22,616 bases of DNA. It comes from Candidatus Avipropionibacterium avicola. Its GTDB lineage: Bacteria > Actinomycetota > Actinomycetes > Propionibacteriales > Propionibacteriaceae. Positions 1 to 8,413 of the stretch are shown in pieces. The stretch spans positions 1-22,616 of the forward strand of contig DVLP01000245.1 of assembly GCA_018715445.1 (NCBI GenBank), read 5' to 3'. The position numbers and the translations under genes are program-made. Numbering within the stretch: the first letter of the stretch is position 1; the number at the start of each line of letters is the position of its first letter. Below the pieces are notes generated by a model. That model worked only from the letters and a program-made list of their open reading frames with translations, did not search any database and was not told the origin of the DNA.

Positions 1-1352
1 CGGGACAGGTACGGTGCGGCGGCCCAGATCTTCAGACCCGAGGCCCGGTTGGCCTTGCGCAGCCGCAGGAAGACCGTGCCGGCCTCGTCCTCGGGCTCGA
101 ACCCGACCAGCAGCACCGTGGAGGCCTGCTCGAGGTCGGTGTTGGTGACGCCCAGCCCGGTCCCGGCCACGGCGTGGGCCAGGAACGCGGCCTCCTCCTC
201 GGAGGAGGGACGCGAGCGGAAGTCGATCGAGTTGGTGTTGAGCACGGTCCGGGCGAACTTGCTGTACCCGTACGCGTTCTCGCGGGTGAGGCGGCCACCG
301 GTCAGCACGCCGACCCGGGTCGAGGCGGAGGAGGCTCCGCGGCGGCCCGGTGCGGTGTCCGCGCCGATGGCGGCACGCAGCCCGGCCACGGCGGTGTCGA
401 TGGCCTCCGGCCATGAGGCCGGACGCAGCCGGTCCCCGTCGCGGACCAGGGGGGTGCTGATCCGGTCCGTCCCACGGGCCGAACGGAAGGCGAAGCGGTC
501 ACGGTCGGTGATCCACTCCTCGTTGACCTCGGGGTCGTCCCCGGCCAGGCGTCGCATCACCTCTCCGCGACGATGGTCGACGCGGATCGCGGCGCCACAG
601 GCGTCGAGCTCGGCGACCGACGGGGTCGAGATCAGGTCGAACGGGCGGGAGCGGAACCGGTAGATCGAGCTGGTGAGCGCACCCACCGGGCAGATCTGGA
701 TCGTGTTGCCGGAGAAGTAGCTCTCGAAGGGTTCGGTCTCGTAGATGCCGACCTGCTGCAGGGCCCCACGCTCGACGAGGGCGATGAACGGGTCGCCGGC
801 GATCTGCTCGGAGAAGCGGGTGCACCGCGCACACAGCACGCAGCGCTCGCGGTCCAGCAGGATCTGCGAGGAGATGTTGATCGGCTTCGGGTAGGTCCGC
901 TTGACCCCTTCGAAACGGGACTCCGCCTTGCCGTGCGACATCGACTGGTTCTGCAGGGGGCACTCGCCACCCTTGTCGCAGATCGGACAGTCGAGCGGGT
1001 GGTTCATCAGCAGGAACTCCAGCATCCCCTCCTGCGCCTTCTTGGCGACCGGGGAGCTCTCCTGGGTGTTCACCACCATGCCGGGGGCGACCTCCATGGT
1101 GCAGGAGGCCTGCGGCTTGGGGAACCCGCGACCGTTGCCGGCATCGGGGATGTCGACCAGGCACTGGCGGCAGGCGCCGACCGGGTCGAGCAACGGGTGG
1201 TCACAGAACCGCGGGATGTTGACGCCGACCATCTCGGCAGCGCGGATCACCAGGGTGCCCTTGGGGACCTCGACCTCGACACCGTCGATGGTCAGGGCCA
1301 CCAGGTCCTCGCGACGGGAGACGTCGGAGGAGGTGGCATCAGTGGCGGTCAT
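1..1352 (-). CDS. nuoG: NADH-quinone oxidoreductase subunit G (partial, C-terminus outside window)
   Basis: Large Fe-S subunit of the peripheral arm of complex I, carrying electrons from NuoF/E towards NuoB. About 450 residues are visible; the frame runs off the window edge. Seen in order: the 2Fe-2S N1b ligands C50, C61, C64 and C84; the 4Fe-4S N5 ligands H118, C122, C125 and C131; the N4 ligands C171, C174, C177 and C221; then the start of the molybdopterin-oxidoreductase-like domain. The four cysteines that would hold the optional N7 cluster are absent: near residues 247-254 the sequence reads AELDACGA, and T282 stands at the distal site. The ATG overlaps the nuoF stop (ATGA), and a purine-rich GGAAGGGG lies upstream, so translation is probably coupled. 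Identity is certain; the loss of N7 comes from comparison with remembered family sequences. Confidence 0.97.
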   Translation of the reverse strand, partial: MTATDATSSDVSRREDLVALTIDGVEVEVPKGTLVIRAAEMVGVNIPRFCDHPLLDPVGACRQCLVDIPDAGNGRGFPKPQASCTMEVAPGMVVNTQESSPVAKKAQEGMLEFLLMNHPLDCPICDKGGECPLQNQSMSHGKAESRFEGVKRTYPKPINISSQILLDRERCVLCARCTRFSEQIAGDPFIALVERGALQQVGIYETEPFESYFSGNTIQICPVGALTSSIYRFRSRPFDLISTPSVAELDACGAAIRVDHRRGEVMRRLAGDDPEVNEEWITDRDRFAFRSARGTDRISTPLVRDGDRLRPASWPEAIDTAVAGLRAAIGADTAPGRRGASSASTRVGVLTGGRLTRENAYGYSKFARTVLNTNSIDFRSRPSSEEEAAFLAHAVAGTGLGVTNTDLEQASTVLLVGFEPEDEAGTVFLRLRKANRASGLKIWAAAPYLS

Positions 1353-2701
1353 GCATTCGCCCCTTCCTTGCTGGACGCGAAGAGCGCACTGCGCCCGTAC
1401 GGGAACAGTTCCCAGGCCGGGGTGTGGTACCCCTGCTCGAACTCGTCACGGAAGTGGTTGATCGCGGAGGTGACACAGGCGACCGCACCGTCGGCGAGGG
1501 CGCAGAACGAACGCCCGCCGATGTTCTCGCACAGGTCGAGCAACTTCTCGATGTCGCCCTCGACGCCTTCGCCGGCCTCCAGGCGCATCAGGATCTGCAC
1601 CAACCACCAGGAACCCTCGCGACACGGCGTGCACTTGCCGCAGGACTCGTGCTTGTAGAACTCGACCCAGCGCAGCGTGGTCCGCACCACCGAGGTGGTC
1701 TCGTCGAAGCACTGCAGCGCCTTGGTGCCCAGCATGGACTTCGCGCTGGCCATCCCCTCGTAGTCGAGCGGCAGGTCGATGTGCTCGTCGGTCAGGATCG
1801 GGGTCGAGGACCCGCCCGGGGTCCAGAACTTCAACTCGTGGCCCTCACGCATGCCGCCGGACAGCTCCAGCAACTGACGCAGGGTGATGCCCATCGGGGC
1901 CTCGAACTGTCCGGGCCGGTTGACGTGGCCGGACAACGAGTAGATCGTCATCCCCTTGGACTTCTCGGTCCCCATCGAGGAGAACCATTCCTTGCCGTTG
2001 TCGATGATGCACGGCACCGAGGCGATGGACTCGACGTTGTTGATCACCGTGGGGCTGGCGTACAGCCCTGCCACCGCCGGGAACGGAGGACGCAGTCGCG
2101 GCTGACCGCGGCGGCCCTCCAGCGAGTCCAGCAGCGCGGTCTCCTCACCACAGATGTAGGCGCCGGCCCCGGAGTGCACGATGAGGTCGACGTTCACCCC
2201 CGTGCCGAGGATGTTCTTGCCGAGGTAGCCGGCGCTGTAGGCCTCACGGACCGCCTGCTGCAGTCGACGGGCCACGTGCAGCACCTCTCCGCGCACGTAG
2301 ATGAAGGCCGTCTCGGCCCCGATCGCGTACGAGGAGATGATCGCGCCCTCGACCAAGGTGTGCGGCGAGGCCATCATGAGCGGGATGTCCTTGCAGGTCC
2401 CCGGCTCGGACTCGTCGGCGTTGATCACCAGGTAGGTCGGGTTGGGGTTGTCCTTCGGCACGAAGGACCACTTCATGCCGGTCGGGAAGCCGGCGCCGCC
2501 ACGACCGCGCAGCCCGGCGTCCTTGACCAACGAGACCAGCTCGTCGGGGGTCTGGCGCAGGGCCTTGCGCAGGGCGTTGTAGCCACCGACCCGCTCATAG
2601 TTGGTCAGCTTCCAGGCCCGCTCGTCACCCCAGTTGCGGGTGAGGACCGGGGTCAACAGGTCGACCTGGTCGGCCGAGTCCTGCGTGGTCTGCTCGCTCA
2701 C
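1349..2701 (-). CDS. nuoF: NADH-quinone oxidoreductase subunit F (NADH- and FMN-binding)
   Basis: Flavoprotein of complex I that oxidises NADH through FMN and passes electrons to cluster N3 (and N1a in NuoE). The protein has 450 residues, the usual length. Seen: the FMN/NADH glycine-rich segment [13 protein letters not shown] at residues 63-75, [13 protein letters not shown] near 93-105, the second nucleotide-binding segment [20 protein letters not shown] at 178-197, and the N3 ligands C354, C357, C360 ([12 protein letters not shown]) and C400. The start is GTG, overlapping the nuoE stop as GTGA and preceded by a near-perfect AGGAGG about 5 bases upstream. It lies between nuoE and nuoG in the standard order. 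No key residue is missing. Confidence 0.98.
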   Translation of the reverse strand: MSEQTTQDSADQVDLLTPVLTRNWGDERAWKLTNYERVGGYNALRKALRQTPDELVSLVKDAGLRGRGGAGFPTGMKWSFVPKDNPNPTYLVINADESEPGTCKDIPLMMASPHTLVEGAIISSYAIGAETAFIYVRGEVLHVARRLQQAVREAYSAGYLGKNILGTGVNVDLIVHSGAGAYICGEETALLDSLEGRRGQPRLRPPFPAVAGLYASPTVINNVESIASVPCIIDNGKEWFSSMGTEKSKGMTIYSLSGHVNRPGQFEAPMGITLRQLLELSGGMREGHELKFWTPGGSSTPILTDEHIDLPLDYEGMASAKSMLGTKALQCFDETTSVVRTTLRWVEFYKHESCGKCTPCREGSWWLVQILMRLEAGEGVEGDIEKLLDLCENIGGRSFCALADGAVACVTSAINHFRDEFEQGYHTPAWELFPYGRSALFASSKEGANA

Positions 2702-3651
2702 TTGTCCTCCTGCCCCGCCTTGGCACCGGCCTGATCGGCGTCGGCGCCTTCCTGCCCAGCGCCGTCCTGCTCGGTCGGGGTCGGCGCCTGCCAGCCCTGC
2801 TCCTGCGCAATCGTCAAGCCCAGTTGGGATGCTGGCCCGGAGGTCGGCCCCTCGTCGGCCCGGCCGTCGGGGAATCCGGCCAGCACGCGCTCGGCGTCGC
2901 GCCAGCTGCAGATCCGCGCACCGCGGGTCGAGGTGACCTCCTCGTCGGCCTGCAACCTGTCGACCAGGTCCTTGGCGCTGTCGGGGGTCATGTTGTCGAA
3001 GAACTCCCAGTTGACCATCATCACCGGCGCGAAGTCACAGGCCGCGTTGCACTCGAGGTGCTCCAGGGTGATCTGGCCGTCCTCGGTGGTCTCGTCGTTG
3101 CCGACGCCGAGGTGGTCCTGCAGGTCCGACAGGATCTGGTCGCCGCCCATCACCGCACACAGCGCGGTGGTGCAGACGCCGACGTGGTGCTTGCCCATCG
3201 GCTTGCGCTTGTACATGGTGTAGAAGGTCGCCACGCCGCTGACCTGGGCGGGGCTGATCTCCAGGATCTCCGCACAGGCTTCGATCCCGGCCGGGGTGAC
3301 CCGACCCTCGACGCTCTGCACCAGGTGCAGCATCGGCAACAGGGCCGAGCGGGCCTGTGGGTAGCGAGCCGCGATCTGGCGCAGCTCCTCGCGGGTCTCC
3401 TCGGTGATCGCGGTCTCCTGGTCACCGGTGAAGTCCACGCCACCGGAGTCGGCGAAGTGGCTGGTGAAGTGGTGCTGGTGACCGGGCTCGGCATGGACCT
3501 CGGCCCTGGTGCCGGTCGGCACCTTCTCGGCCGCCTCGGAGCGGTCGACCTTGTCCTTGGTCACGCTGGTGGCCTCGTCGGTCAGCGAGGCCTTGCCGCT
3601 GGTGTCCGCGTCACGACGGGCATCCTTCGAGCGTGGTCCGCGTGGGCTCAT
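2698..3651 (-). CDS. nuoE: NADH-quinone oxidoreductase subunit E (24 kDa, 2Fe-2S)
   Basis: Thioredoxin-fold subunit of the NADH-oxidising module, holding the off-path 2Fe-2S cluster N1a. The core is residues ~75-262. The cluster ligands are C160 and C165 (CTTALC) and C201 and C205 (CNAAC). At 317 residues it is longer than the usual 160-250. Residues 1-70 are a charged, low-complexity stretch rich in D, E, K, T and S, ending in a His-rich patch ([10 protein letters not shown]). A second polar tail follows from ~263 and is rich in A, G, Q and D. Both tails look disordered. The ATG overlaps the nuoD stop (ATGA) and has GGGAGG 8-10 bases upstream, which supports the long form. An internal GTG at V72 would give a trimmed protein but has no comparable support. 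Confidence 0.96.
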   Translation of the reverse strand: MSPRGPRSKDARRDADTSGKASLTDEATSVTKDKVDRSEAAEKVPTGTRAEVHAEPGHQHHFTSHFADSGGVDFTGDQETAITEETREELRQIAARYPQARSALLPMLHLVQSVEGRVTPAGIEACAEILEISPAQVSGVATFYTMYKRKPMGKHHVGVCTTALCAVMGGDQILSDLQDHLGVGNDETTEDGQITLEHLECNAACDFAPVMMVNWEFFDNMTPDSAKDLVDRLQADEEVTSTRGARICSWRDAERVLAGFPDGRADEGPTSGPASQLGLTIAQEQGWQAPTPTEQDGAGQEGADADQAGAKAGQEDK

Positions 3652-5000
3652 CGGTCGACACCTCCCATGACCGGGTCGAGCGAGGCGACGGCGACGACCA
3701 CGTCGGCGACCATGCCTCCCTCAGCGACCGCGGGCATTGCTTGCAGGTTGCAGAAACTGGGGTCACGGAAGTGCACCCGGAAGGGCTTGGTGCCACCGTC
3801 GGACACGATGTGGGCGCCGAGCTCCCCGCGCGGGGACTCGACCGGGACGTAGGCCTGACCGGCCGGCACCCGGAAGCCTTCGGTGACCAGCTTGAAGTGG
3901 TGGATCAGGGCCTCCATCGACTCACCCATGATGTGGCGCAGGTGATCGTGGGAGTTGCCCATGCCGTCGGGGCCGAGGGCCAGCTGGGCGGGCCAGGCGA
4001 TCTTCGGGTCGTCCACCATGATGGGGTCGCCGTTCATCTTCTCGAGGCGCTCGATGCACTGCTCGACGATCTTGAGCGACTCGTGCATCTCCTCGAGGCG
4101 GATGATGAACCGGCCGTACGCATCGGCGTCGCTGTGGGTCAGCACGTCGAAGTCGTAGGTCTCGTAGCCGGAGTACGGCTCCTTCTTGCGCAGGTCCCAG
4201 TCCAGTCCGGTGGCACGCAGCGGAGGTCCGGTGATGCCCAGGGCCAGACAGGTCGACAGGTCCATGTAGCCGACGTCACAGAGCCGGCGCTTGAAGATCG
4301 GGTTCTCGTTGCAGAACGCCGCGTACTCCGGCAGGTGCTTCTTCAACCAGGCCACGAGGTCCTTGACGTGGTCCAGGGCGTTGTCGGGCAGGTCCTGGGC
4401 CAGGCCACCGGGACGGAAGTACGCGTGGTTCATCCGCAGGCCGGTGATCAACTCGAAGGCGTCCAACACCTTCTCGCGCTCACGGAAGCCGATCGTCATC
4501 ACGGTCAGCGCACCGATCTCCATGCCACCGGTCGCGATGCAGACCAGGTGGGAGGAGATCCGGTTGAGCTCCATCATCATGACCCGGATGACCTTGGCCT
4601 TCTCGGGGATGTCGTCCTCGATGTCGAGCAGGCGCTCCACACCGAGGCAGTAGCTGGCCTCCTGGTAGAGCGGGGTGAGGTAGTCCATCCGGGTGCAGAA
4701 GGTCACGCCCTGGGTCCAGGTGCGGAACTCCATGTTCTTCTCGATGCCGGTGTGGAGGTAGCCGATGCCGCAGCGGGCCTCGGTGACGGACTCGCCGTCG
4801 ATCTCCAGCACCAGGCGCAGCACGCCGTGGGTCGAGGGGTGCTGCGGGCCCATGTTGACCACGATGCGCTCGTCGCCACGCTCGGCCTGGGCATCGGCGA
4901 TCGCGTCCCAGTCGGCACCACCGGCGGTATAGACGGTGCCCTCCTGGGCATCCATCGGGTCGCCGGTGGCGTACGGGTCGGTGAAGTCGGTGGAAGTCAT
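3648..5000 (-). CDS. nuoD: NADH-quinone oxidoreductase subunit D (49 kDa, quinone-site subunit)
   Basis: Subunit that, with NuoB, forms the quinone-reduction pocket of complex I; it is related to the large subunit of NiFe hydrogenases. It has 450 residues. Seen: [19 protein letters not shown] at 48-66, containing the quinone-ligand histidine of the family (H54), [12 protein letters not shown] at 80-91, RMDYLTP at 104-110, and a conserved C-terminal segment with ESPRGELG. The position that appears to align with the second quinone-ligand tyrosine (Tyr108 of human NDUFS2) is F101 here (VTFCTRMDY); this is an alignment by eye. A short acidic N-terminal lead of ~40 residues precedes the core. The ATG follows the nuoC stop with a one-base overlap (TGATG), and the 3' end overlaps nuoE. 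Confidence 0.98.
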   Translation of the reverse strand: MTSTDFTDPYATGDPMDAQEGTVYTAGGADWDAIADAQAERGDERIVVNMGPQHPSTHGVLRLVLEIDGESVTEARCGIGYLHTGIEKNMEFRTWTQGVTFCTRMDYLTPLYQEASYCLGVERLLDIEDDIPEKAKVIRVMMMELNRISSHLVCIATGGMEIGALTVMTIGFREREKVLDAFELITGLRMNHAYFRPGGLAQDLPDNALDHVKDLVAWLKKHLPEYAAFCNENPIFKRRLCDVGYMDLSTCLALGITGPPLRATGLDWDLRKKEPYSGYETYDFDVLTHSDADAYGRFIIRLEEMHESLKIVEQCIERLEKMNGDPIMVDDPKIAWPAQLALGPDGMGNSHDHLRHIMGESMEALIHHFKLVTEGFRVPAGQAYVPVESPRGELGAHIVSDGGTKPFRVHFRDPSFCNLQAMPAVAEGGMVADVVVAVASLDPVMGGVDR

Positions 5001-5833
5001 CAGTTGTAGCTCCTGCGCTGATCCGGCGGCGGGATCGTTGCGCCCTTGTACTCGACGTCGACGCCACCGAGCGGGTAGTCCTTGCGCTGCGGGTGTCCGG
5101 GCCAGTCGTCCGGCATCAGGATCCGGGTCAGGCCGGGATGTCCGTCGAAGACGATCCCGAACATGTCCCAGGTCTCGCGCTCGTGCCAGTCGGCCGCGGG
5201 GTAGGTCGGGACGATCGAGGGGATGTGCGGATCGGAGTCGGGGCAGGCCACCTCGACACGGATCCGGCGGTTGTGGGTCATCGAGACCAGGTGGATCACC
5301 GCGTGCAGCTCACGTCCGGTGTCGCTGGGGTAGTGGACCCCGGAGACGCCGGAGCAGAACTCGAAGCGCAGTTGCGGGTCGTCGCGCAGCAGCTTGGCCA
5401 CCGGGGACAACTGCTCCCGGGGGATGTGGAGGGTGAGCTCGCCGCGGTGCACGACCACGACCGGCTCGCCCAGCTCGGGCCGCAACTCGACGAGGCGGTC
5501 CACCACGTCGTCGAACCAGGCCAGGTCACCCTCTCCGTACGGACGGTGGCTCTCGCCGGGCCACTCGACGCGGCGGGTCAGTCCCCCGTACCCGGAGGTG
5601 TCACCGGTGCCGCGCACCCCGAACAGGCCCTTGCGGACCTCACCGACGGTGACCGTGGACTGCTGACCGGGGGTGGCCAGCTCGCCGCTGGTGTCGTCGG
5701 AGTCGAGGTCGCCGCGCTCGCCCCGCTTGGGGTCCGGGTCGACCTTGCCCTCGACGGGCTTGTCGGTGACCTTGTCCTTGACCTGTTCGGCCTTGGCCTC
5801 GTTGCGGTCCTTGTCGTTCGTGTCGTCGCTCAC
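5000..5833 (-). CDS. nuoC: NADH-quinone oxidoreductase subunit C (30 kDa)
   Basis: Peripheral-arm subunit of complex I that packs against NuoD and NuoB; it carries no cofactor. The family signature is clear near residues 218-255: [20 protein letters not shown], then [16 protein letters not shown]. At 277 residues it is longer than many homologues because residues 1-60 are a strongly charged, probably disordered tail (D/K/E-rich). NuoE two genes downstream has a similar tail. The start is GTG, overlapping the nuoB stop (GTGA), with AAGGGG about 8 bases upstream. It is separate from nuoD, unlike the fused nuoCD of enterobacteria. Confidence 0.96.
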   Translation of the reverse strand: MSDDTNDKDRNEAKAEQVKDKVTDKPVEGKVDPDPKRGERGDLDSDDTSGELATPGQQSTVTVGEVRKGLFGVRGTGDTSGYGGLTRRVEWPGESHRPYGEGDLAWFDDVVDRLVELRPELGEPVVVVHRGELTLHIPREQLSPVAKLLRDDPQLRFEFCSGVSGVHYPSDTGRELHAVIHLVSMTHNRRIRVEVACPDSDPHIPSIVPTYPAADWHERETWDMFGIVFDGHPGLTRILMPDDWPGHPQRKDYPLGGVDVEYKGATIPPPDQRRSYN

Positions 5834-6384
5834 CGCAGCAACCCCTTCATCTCGTGGGTCGGCACGGAGGCGAGCGCATCACGCTCACGCTGCTCGTTGA
5901 AGGCGATCTCGTTGGCACCGATCGGCCGTCCGCCGACCTGCTGGCGCAGCTTGAAGATCGCGTCGATCAGCATCTCGGGACGCGGCGGGCACCCGGGCAG
6001 GTACATGTCGACCGGGACGACGTGGTCGACGCCCTGGACGATGGCGTAGTTGTTGAACATGCCGCCGGAGCTGGCGCACACACCCATCGCCAGCACCCAC
6101 TTAGGGTTGGGCATCTGGTCGTAGATCTGGCGCAGCACCGGGGCCATCTTCTGGCTCACGCGGCCGGCGACGATCATCAGGTCTGCCTGGCGCGGAGAGG
6201 CCCGGAAGACCTCCTGGCCCCACCGACCGGAGTCCCAGCGCGGGGCACCGAAGGTCATCATCTCGATGGCGCAGCAGGCCAGGCCGAACGTGGCCGGCCA
6301 GAAGGAGGCCTGGCGCATGTAGCCGAAGATGCCTTCGACCGTGGTCAACATGACCCCCGACGGGATCTTGTCCTCAGCCCCCAT
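5830..6384 (-). CDS. nuoB: NADH-quinone oxidoreductase subunit B (cluster N2)
   Basis: Carries the terminal 4Fe-4S cluster N2, which donates electrons to quinone in the pocket shared with NuoD. It has 184 residues, a normal length. All four N2 ligands are visible: the tandem C37-C38 ([10 protein letters not shown]), C103 ([12 protein letters not shown]) and C132 (LPGCPPRPE). The ATG is preceded by GAAGGGGG about 7 bases upstream. It starts 45 bases after the nuoA stop, the only real gap within the nuo genes seen here. The C-terminal ~30 residues (from about 150) are polar and extend past the conserved core. Confidence 0.98.
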   Translation of the reverse strand: MGAEDKIPSGVMLTTVEGIFGYMRQASFWPATFGLACCAIEMMTFGAPRWDSGRWGQEVFRASPRQADLMIVAGRVSQKMAPVLRQIYDQMPNPKWVLAMGVCASSGGMFNNYAIVQGVDHVVPVDMYLPGCPPRPEMLIDAIFKLRQQVGGRPIGANEIAFNEQRERDALASVPTHEMKGLLR

Positions 6385-6429
6385 CTCAGGCCCCCTTCAC
6401 AGTCACGGTGGTTGGGTGGGTGGACGTCG

Positions 6430-6789
6430 TCAGTCCCATTCCAGGCCTCCTCGACGCAGCTCGTACAGGTACGGCACGCAGATCAGCAGCAGGAACAGCA
6501 CCATCGCGCCGACCGCGAAGACCGGGAGCATGTCGAAGCTGACGGCCCACGGGTAGAGGAAGACGATCTCGATGTCGAAGATGATGAACGTCATCGCCGT
6601 CAGGTAGTACTTGATCGGGAAGCGACCACCGCCGGGCGCCTGGGGCGTCGGGTTGATCCCGCACTCGTACGCGTCGAGCCGCGCGCGGTTGTACCGCTTC
6701 GGCCCGAGCACCACGTTGGTGCCCAGGGTGAGCACGACGAAGCCAGCCGCGATGGCCAGCATGATCACGATGCCGAGGTACATGCTCAT
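6430..6789 (-). CDS. nuoA: NADH-quinone oxidoreductase subunit A (membrane subunit)
   Basis: Small membrane subunit at the junction of the peripheral and membrane arms of complex I. It has 119 residues with three predicted transmembrane helices at about 4-28, 61-81 and 87-108. Seen: the family loop YECGINPTPQAPGGGRFPIK at 41-60, which closes over the quinone entrance, followed by FIIFDIEIVFLYPWAV with the conserved acidic residues D72 and E74 inside helix 2. The chosen ATG has AAAGGAG about 9 bases upstream; a second in-frame ATG two codons later is less well spaced. First gene of the nuo run, 85 bases after the MenJ-like gene on the same strand. Confidence 0.97.
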   Translation of the reverse strand: MSMYLGIVIMLAIAAGFVVLTLGTNVVLGPKRYNRARLDAYECGINPTPQAPGGGRFPIKYYLTAMTFIIFDIEIVFLYPWAVSFDMLPVFAVGAMVLFLLLICVPYLYELRRGGLEWD

Positions 6790-6814
6790 CGCCTCGCTCC
6801 TTTCTCGGAGTGCT

Positions 6815-6855
6815 GCCGGATCTGCGATCCGGCTCCTGTCCCCCGACGCCGGGGG
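6815..6855 (-). repeat. Two hairpins between menJ and nuoA
   Basis: Two compact inverted repeats lie in the 85-base gap. 6815-6833 is a perfect 8-bp stem (GCCGGATC/GATCCGGC) with a 3-base loop. 6840-6855 is a 6-bp stem (CCCCCG/CGGGGG) with a 4-base loop. Neither is followed by a T run on the minus strand, so they are not textbook terminators. They could partly terminate or process the menJ transcript before nuoA, or stabilise the nuo mRNA 5' end. The structure is read directly; the role is inferred. Confidence 0.5.
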
Positions 6856-6874
6856 TCACAACAACAGTCCTGGT

Positions 6875-8185
6875 TCATGCCGCCGGCGCCATCCTGCTCA
6901 GGGAGTTGATCAGTTTGTCCATCGTGTCACCGTCGCGGCTGTCGGTCAGGTTGGCCAGCAACTTCAGGGTGAACCGCATCAAGGTCTTGCGCGGCAGGCC
7001 GTACCGGGTGCACAGCCGCATGATCTCCGGGCGCCCGATCAGGCGGACGAAGATGGTGCCGAGGCGGTAGTAGCCACCCAGCGCCTCGTCCATCCGGGAC
7101 TGGTAGCCGCGCAGTGCCCGCTCGGCCGAGGCCGTGCCGATGCCGCGCTGGTGGGCCTCGGCGACCGCGTCGGCGGCGTACTCGGCGGCCTCCATCGCAT
7201 AGGCGATGCCCTCACCGTTGAACGGGTTGACCATGCCACCGGCGTCGCCCACCAGCAGCAGGCCCCGCCCGTAGTGCGGCTTGCGGTTGAAGCCCATCGG
7301 CAGTGCCGCGCCCCGGATCGGGGTGGTCATGTTCTCCTCGGTGAATCCCCACTCCTCGGGCGTGTTGTCCAGCCAGCGGCGCAACAGGTCCTTGTAGTCG
7401 GTCTGGCCGAAGGCCTTGGAGGTGTTGAGGATGCCCAGGCCGACATTGCAGGTGCCGTCACCCATCCCGAAGATCCAGCCGTAGCCCGGCAGCAGGTTGG
7501 ACTGGTTGGGCTTGCCGTCCCACAGCTCCAGCCAGGACTCGAGGTAGTCGTCGTCGTGGCGCGGGCTGCGGAAGTAGGTGCGGACCGCGACCCCCATCGG
7601 GCGGTCGTCACGCTTGTGCAGGTCCATCGCCAGGCTGAGACGGCTGGAGTTGCCGTCGGCAGCAATCACCAGCGGGGCCCGGAACTCGCGGCCGTCCTTG
7701 GCGCGGACCCCGATGATCCGGTCGGTGCGATCGTCGAGGATCGCGTCGACGACCGTGGTGTTCTCGTGGAGGGTGGCGCCGTGGGCCACCGCATGCTTGG
7801 CGAGCAGGTCGTCGAAGTCGGCGCGGGGCCGGACCAGCCCGTACGGCGGGAAGTCGGCCAGATCGGGCCAGGGCAGCTCGAAGGGCTCGGTGCGCCCGCC
7901 GTAGATCCGCAGACCCCAGTTGCGCAGCCAACCGGCCTCTTCGGTGGTGTCGATCCCGAGCCGGATCAGCTGACGGGTGGCGCGCGGGGTGAGCCCGTCG
8001 CCACAGACCTTCTCCCGGGGGAAGGTCGACTTCTCCAGCAACGCCACCGAGAGGCCGTGACGGGTCAGGTAGGTGGCGGCGGTGGAGCCGGCCGGGCCGG
8101 CCCCGACGACGACCACATCCGTCTCGGTGACCGCGTCCGGGTGCGCGGTGGCCCCCGACGGTGCCGGGGATGGCGCGGGACTCAT
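6875..8185 (-). CDS. menJ: Geranylgeranyl reductase family FAD protein, likely menaquinone reductase MenJ
   Basis: Predicted FAD-dependent enzyme that saturates one isoprene unit of the menaquinone side chain, as MenJ does in mycobacteria. It has 436 residues. Seen: the N-terminal dinucleotide-binding motif VVVVGAGPAGSTAA at 24-37, the family motif EKVCGDGLTPRA at 58-69, LPGYGWIFGMGDG at 232-244, and the second FAD motif GDAGGMVNPFNGEGI at 313-327. There is no transmembrane segment; the first ~20 residues are a Pro/Ala-rich lead. The ATG has AGGAG 7-8 bases upstream. Its place between nuoA and menaquinone biosynthesis genes supports a quinone substrate, but the same family also acts on chlorophyll and archaeal lipids, so the exact substrate is inferred. 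A Rex-like operator lies 26 bases upstream of the start. Confidence 0.8.
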   Translation of the reverse strand: MSPAPSPAPSGATAHPDAVTETDVVVVGAGPAGSTAATYLTRHGLSVALLEKSTFPREKVCGDGLTPRATRQLIRLGIDTTEEAGWLRNWGLRIYGGRTEPFELPWPDLADFPPYGLVRPRADFDDLLAKHAVAHGATLHENTTVVDAILDDRTDRIIGVRAKDGREFRAPLVIAADGNSSRLSLAMDLHKRDDRPMGVAVRTYFRSPRHDDDYLESWLELWDGKPNQSNLLPGYGWIFGMGDGTCNVGLGILNTSKAFGQTDYKDLLRRWLDNTPEEWGFTEENMTTPIRGAALPMGFNRKPHYGRGLLLVGDAGGMVNPFNGEGIAYAMEAAEYAADAVAEAHQRGIGTASAERALRGYQSRMDEALGGYYRLGTIFVRLIGRPEIMRLCTRYGLPRKTLMRFTLKLLANLTDSRDGDTMDKLINSLSRMAPAA

Positions 8186-8210
8186 GGGGTCACTCCTGAT
8201 GACAACAGCT

Positions 8211-8226
8211 CGTGAAAATGTTCACT
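8211..8226 (-). promoter_or_regulatory. Candidate Rex (NADH/NAD+ redox repressor) operator upstream of menJ
   Basis: Read on the minus strand the site is AGTGAACATTTTCACG, a perfect 5-bp inverted repeat (GTGAA/TTCAC) with a 4-base centre. It matches the inner 11 specified positions of the Streptomyces Rex operator as I recall it (TGTGAAC-NNN-TTCACA) and differs only at the two outermost bases. It sits just downstream of a TAGACT -10 candidate and 26 bases before the menJ ATG, a typical position for a repressor. Rex is known to control respiratory genes in actinobacteria, which fits menJ/nuo. No binding data are available here. Confidence 0.6.
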
Positions 8227-8237
8227 AACGCCTCGGC

Positions 8238-8243
8238 AGTCTA
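8238..8243 (-). promoter_or_regulatory. Candidate -10 box for menJ
   Basis: TAGACT on the minus strand would place transcription initiation near 8231, giving a leader of about 45 bases that contains the Rex-like site. No convincing -35 hexamer lies 16-18 bases upstream. The rest of the 228-base gap (8186-8413) is visibly more A/T-rich than its surroundings and contains no credible gene. Confidence 0.35.
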
Positions 8244-8269
8244 CGACGTTCCGATCGGTTCGGCCATTC

Positions 8270-8292
8270 AGGGTTGGCTACGGACAAACCCT
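8270..8292. repeat. Inverted repeat in the menJ/esterase divergent region
   Basis: AGGGTT (8270-8275) and AACCCT (8287-8292) form a perfect 6-bp inverted repeat with an 11-base centre, about one helical turn. It lies mid-way in the divergent intergenic region and could be a second operator or chance. Nothing identifies a binding protein. Confidence 0.3.
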
Positions 8293-8400
8293 GTGTCAGA
8301 ACGAAAATCCAAGCGAATTCCACAACGCACATGTAGGCAAATTCCAAGGAGCAGTGCGGCGCAACGTCCACCACTCGGGCGTCGGCGTGGACGGGCCCGT

Positions 8401-8406
8401 TAGGGT
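8401..8406 (+). promoter_or_regulatory. -10 box of leaderless type for the esterase gene
   Basis: TAGGGT followed by 7 bases and then the ATG at 8414. The same hexamer occurs in the same position before menG and menC. No recognisable -35 box and no good SD sequence, so translation probably starts at the first transcribed codon. Confidence 0.5.
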
Positions 8407-8413
8407 GACCGGT

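Noticed and set aside
573-1658. Long plus-strand open frames opposite nuoG, nuoF, nuoE and nuoD
   Set aside because: They are antisense shadows of GC-rich coding DNA; the translations are Val/Gly/His/Asp-rich with no family motifs, while the minus-strand frames are unmistakable Nuo subunits.
8354-8413. Upstream GTG start for the esterase
   Set aside because: AAGGAG is only 2 bases from that GTG, the added residues are not family-like, and the ATG at 8414 has a better-placed -10 box.
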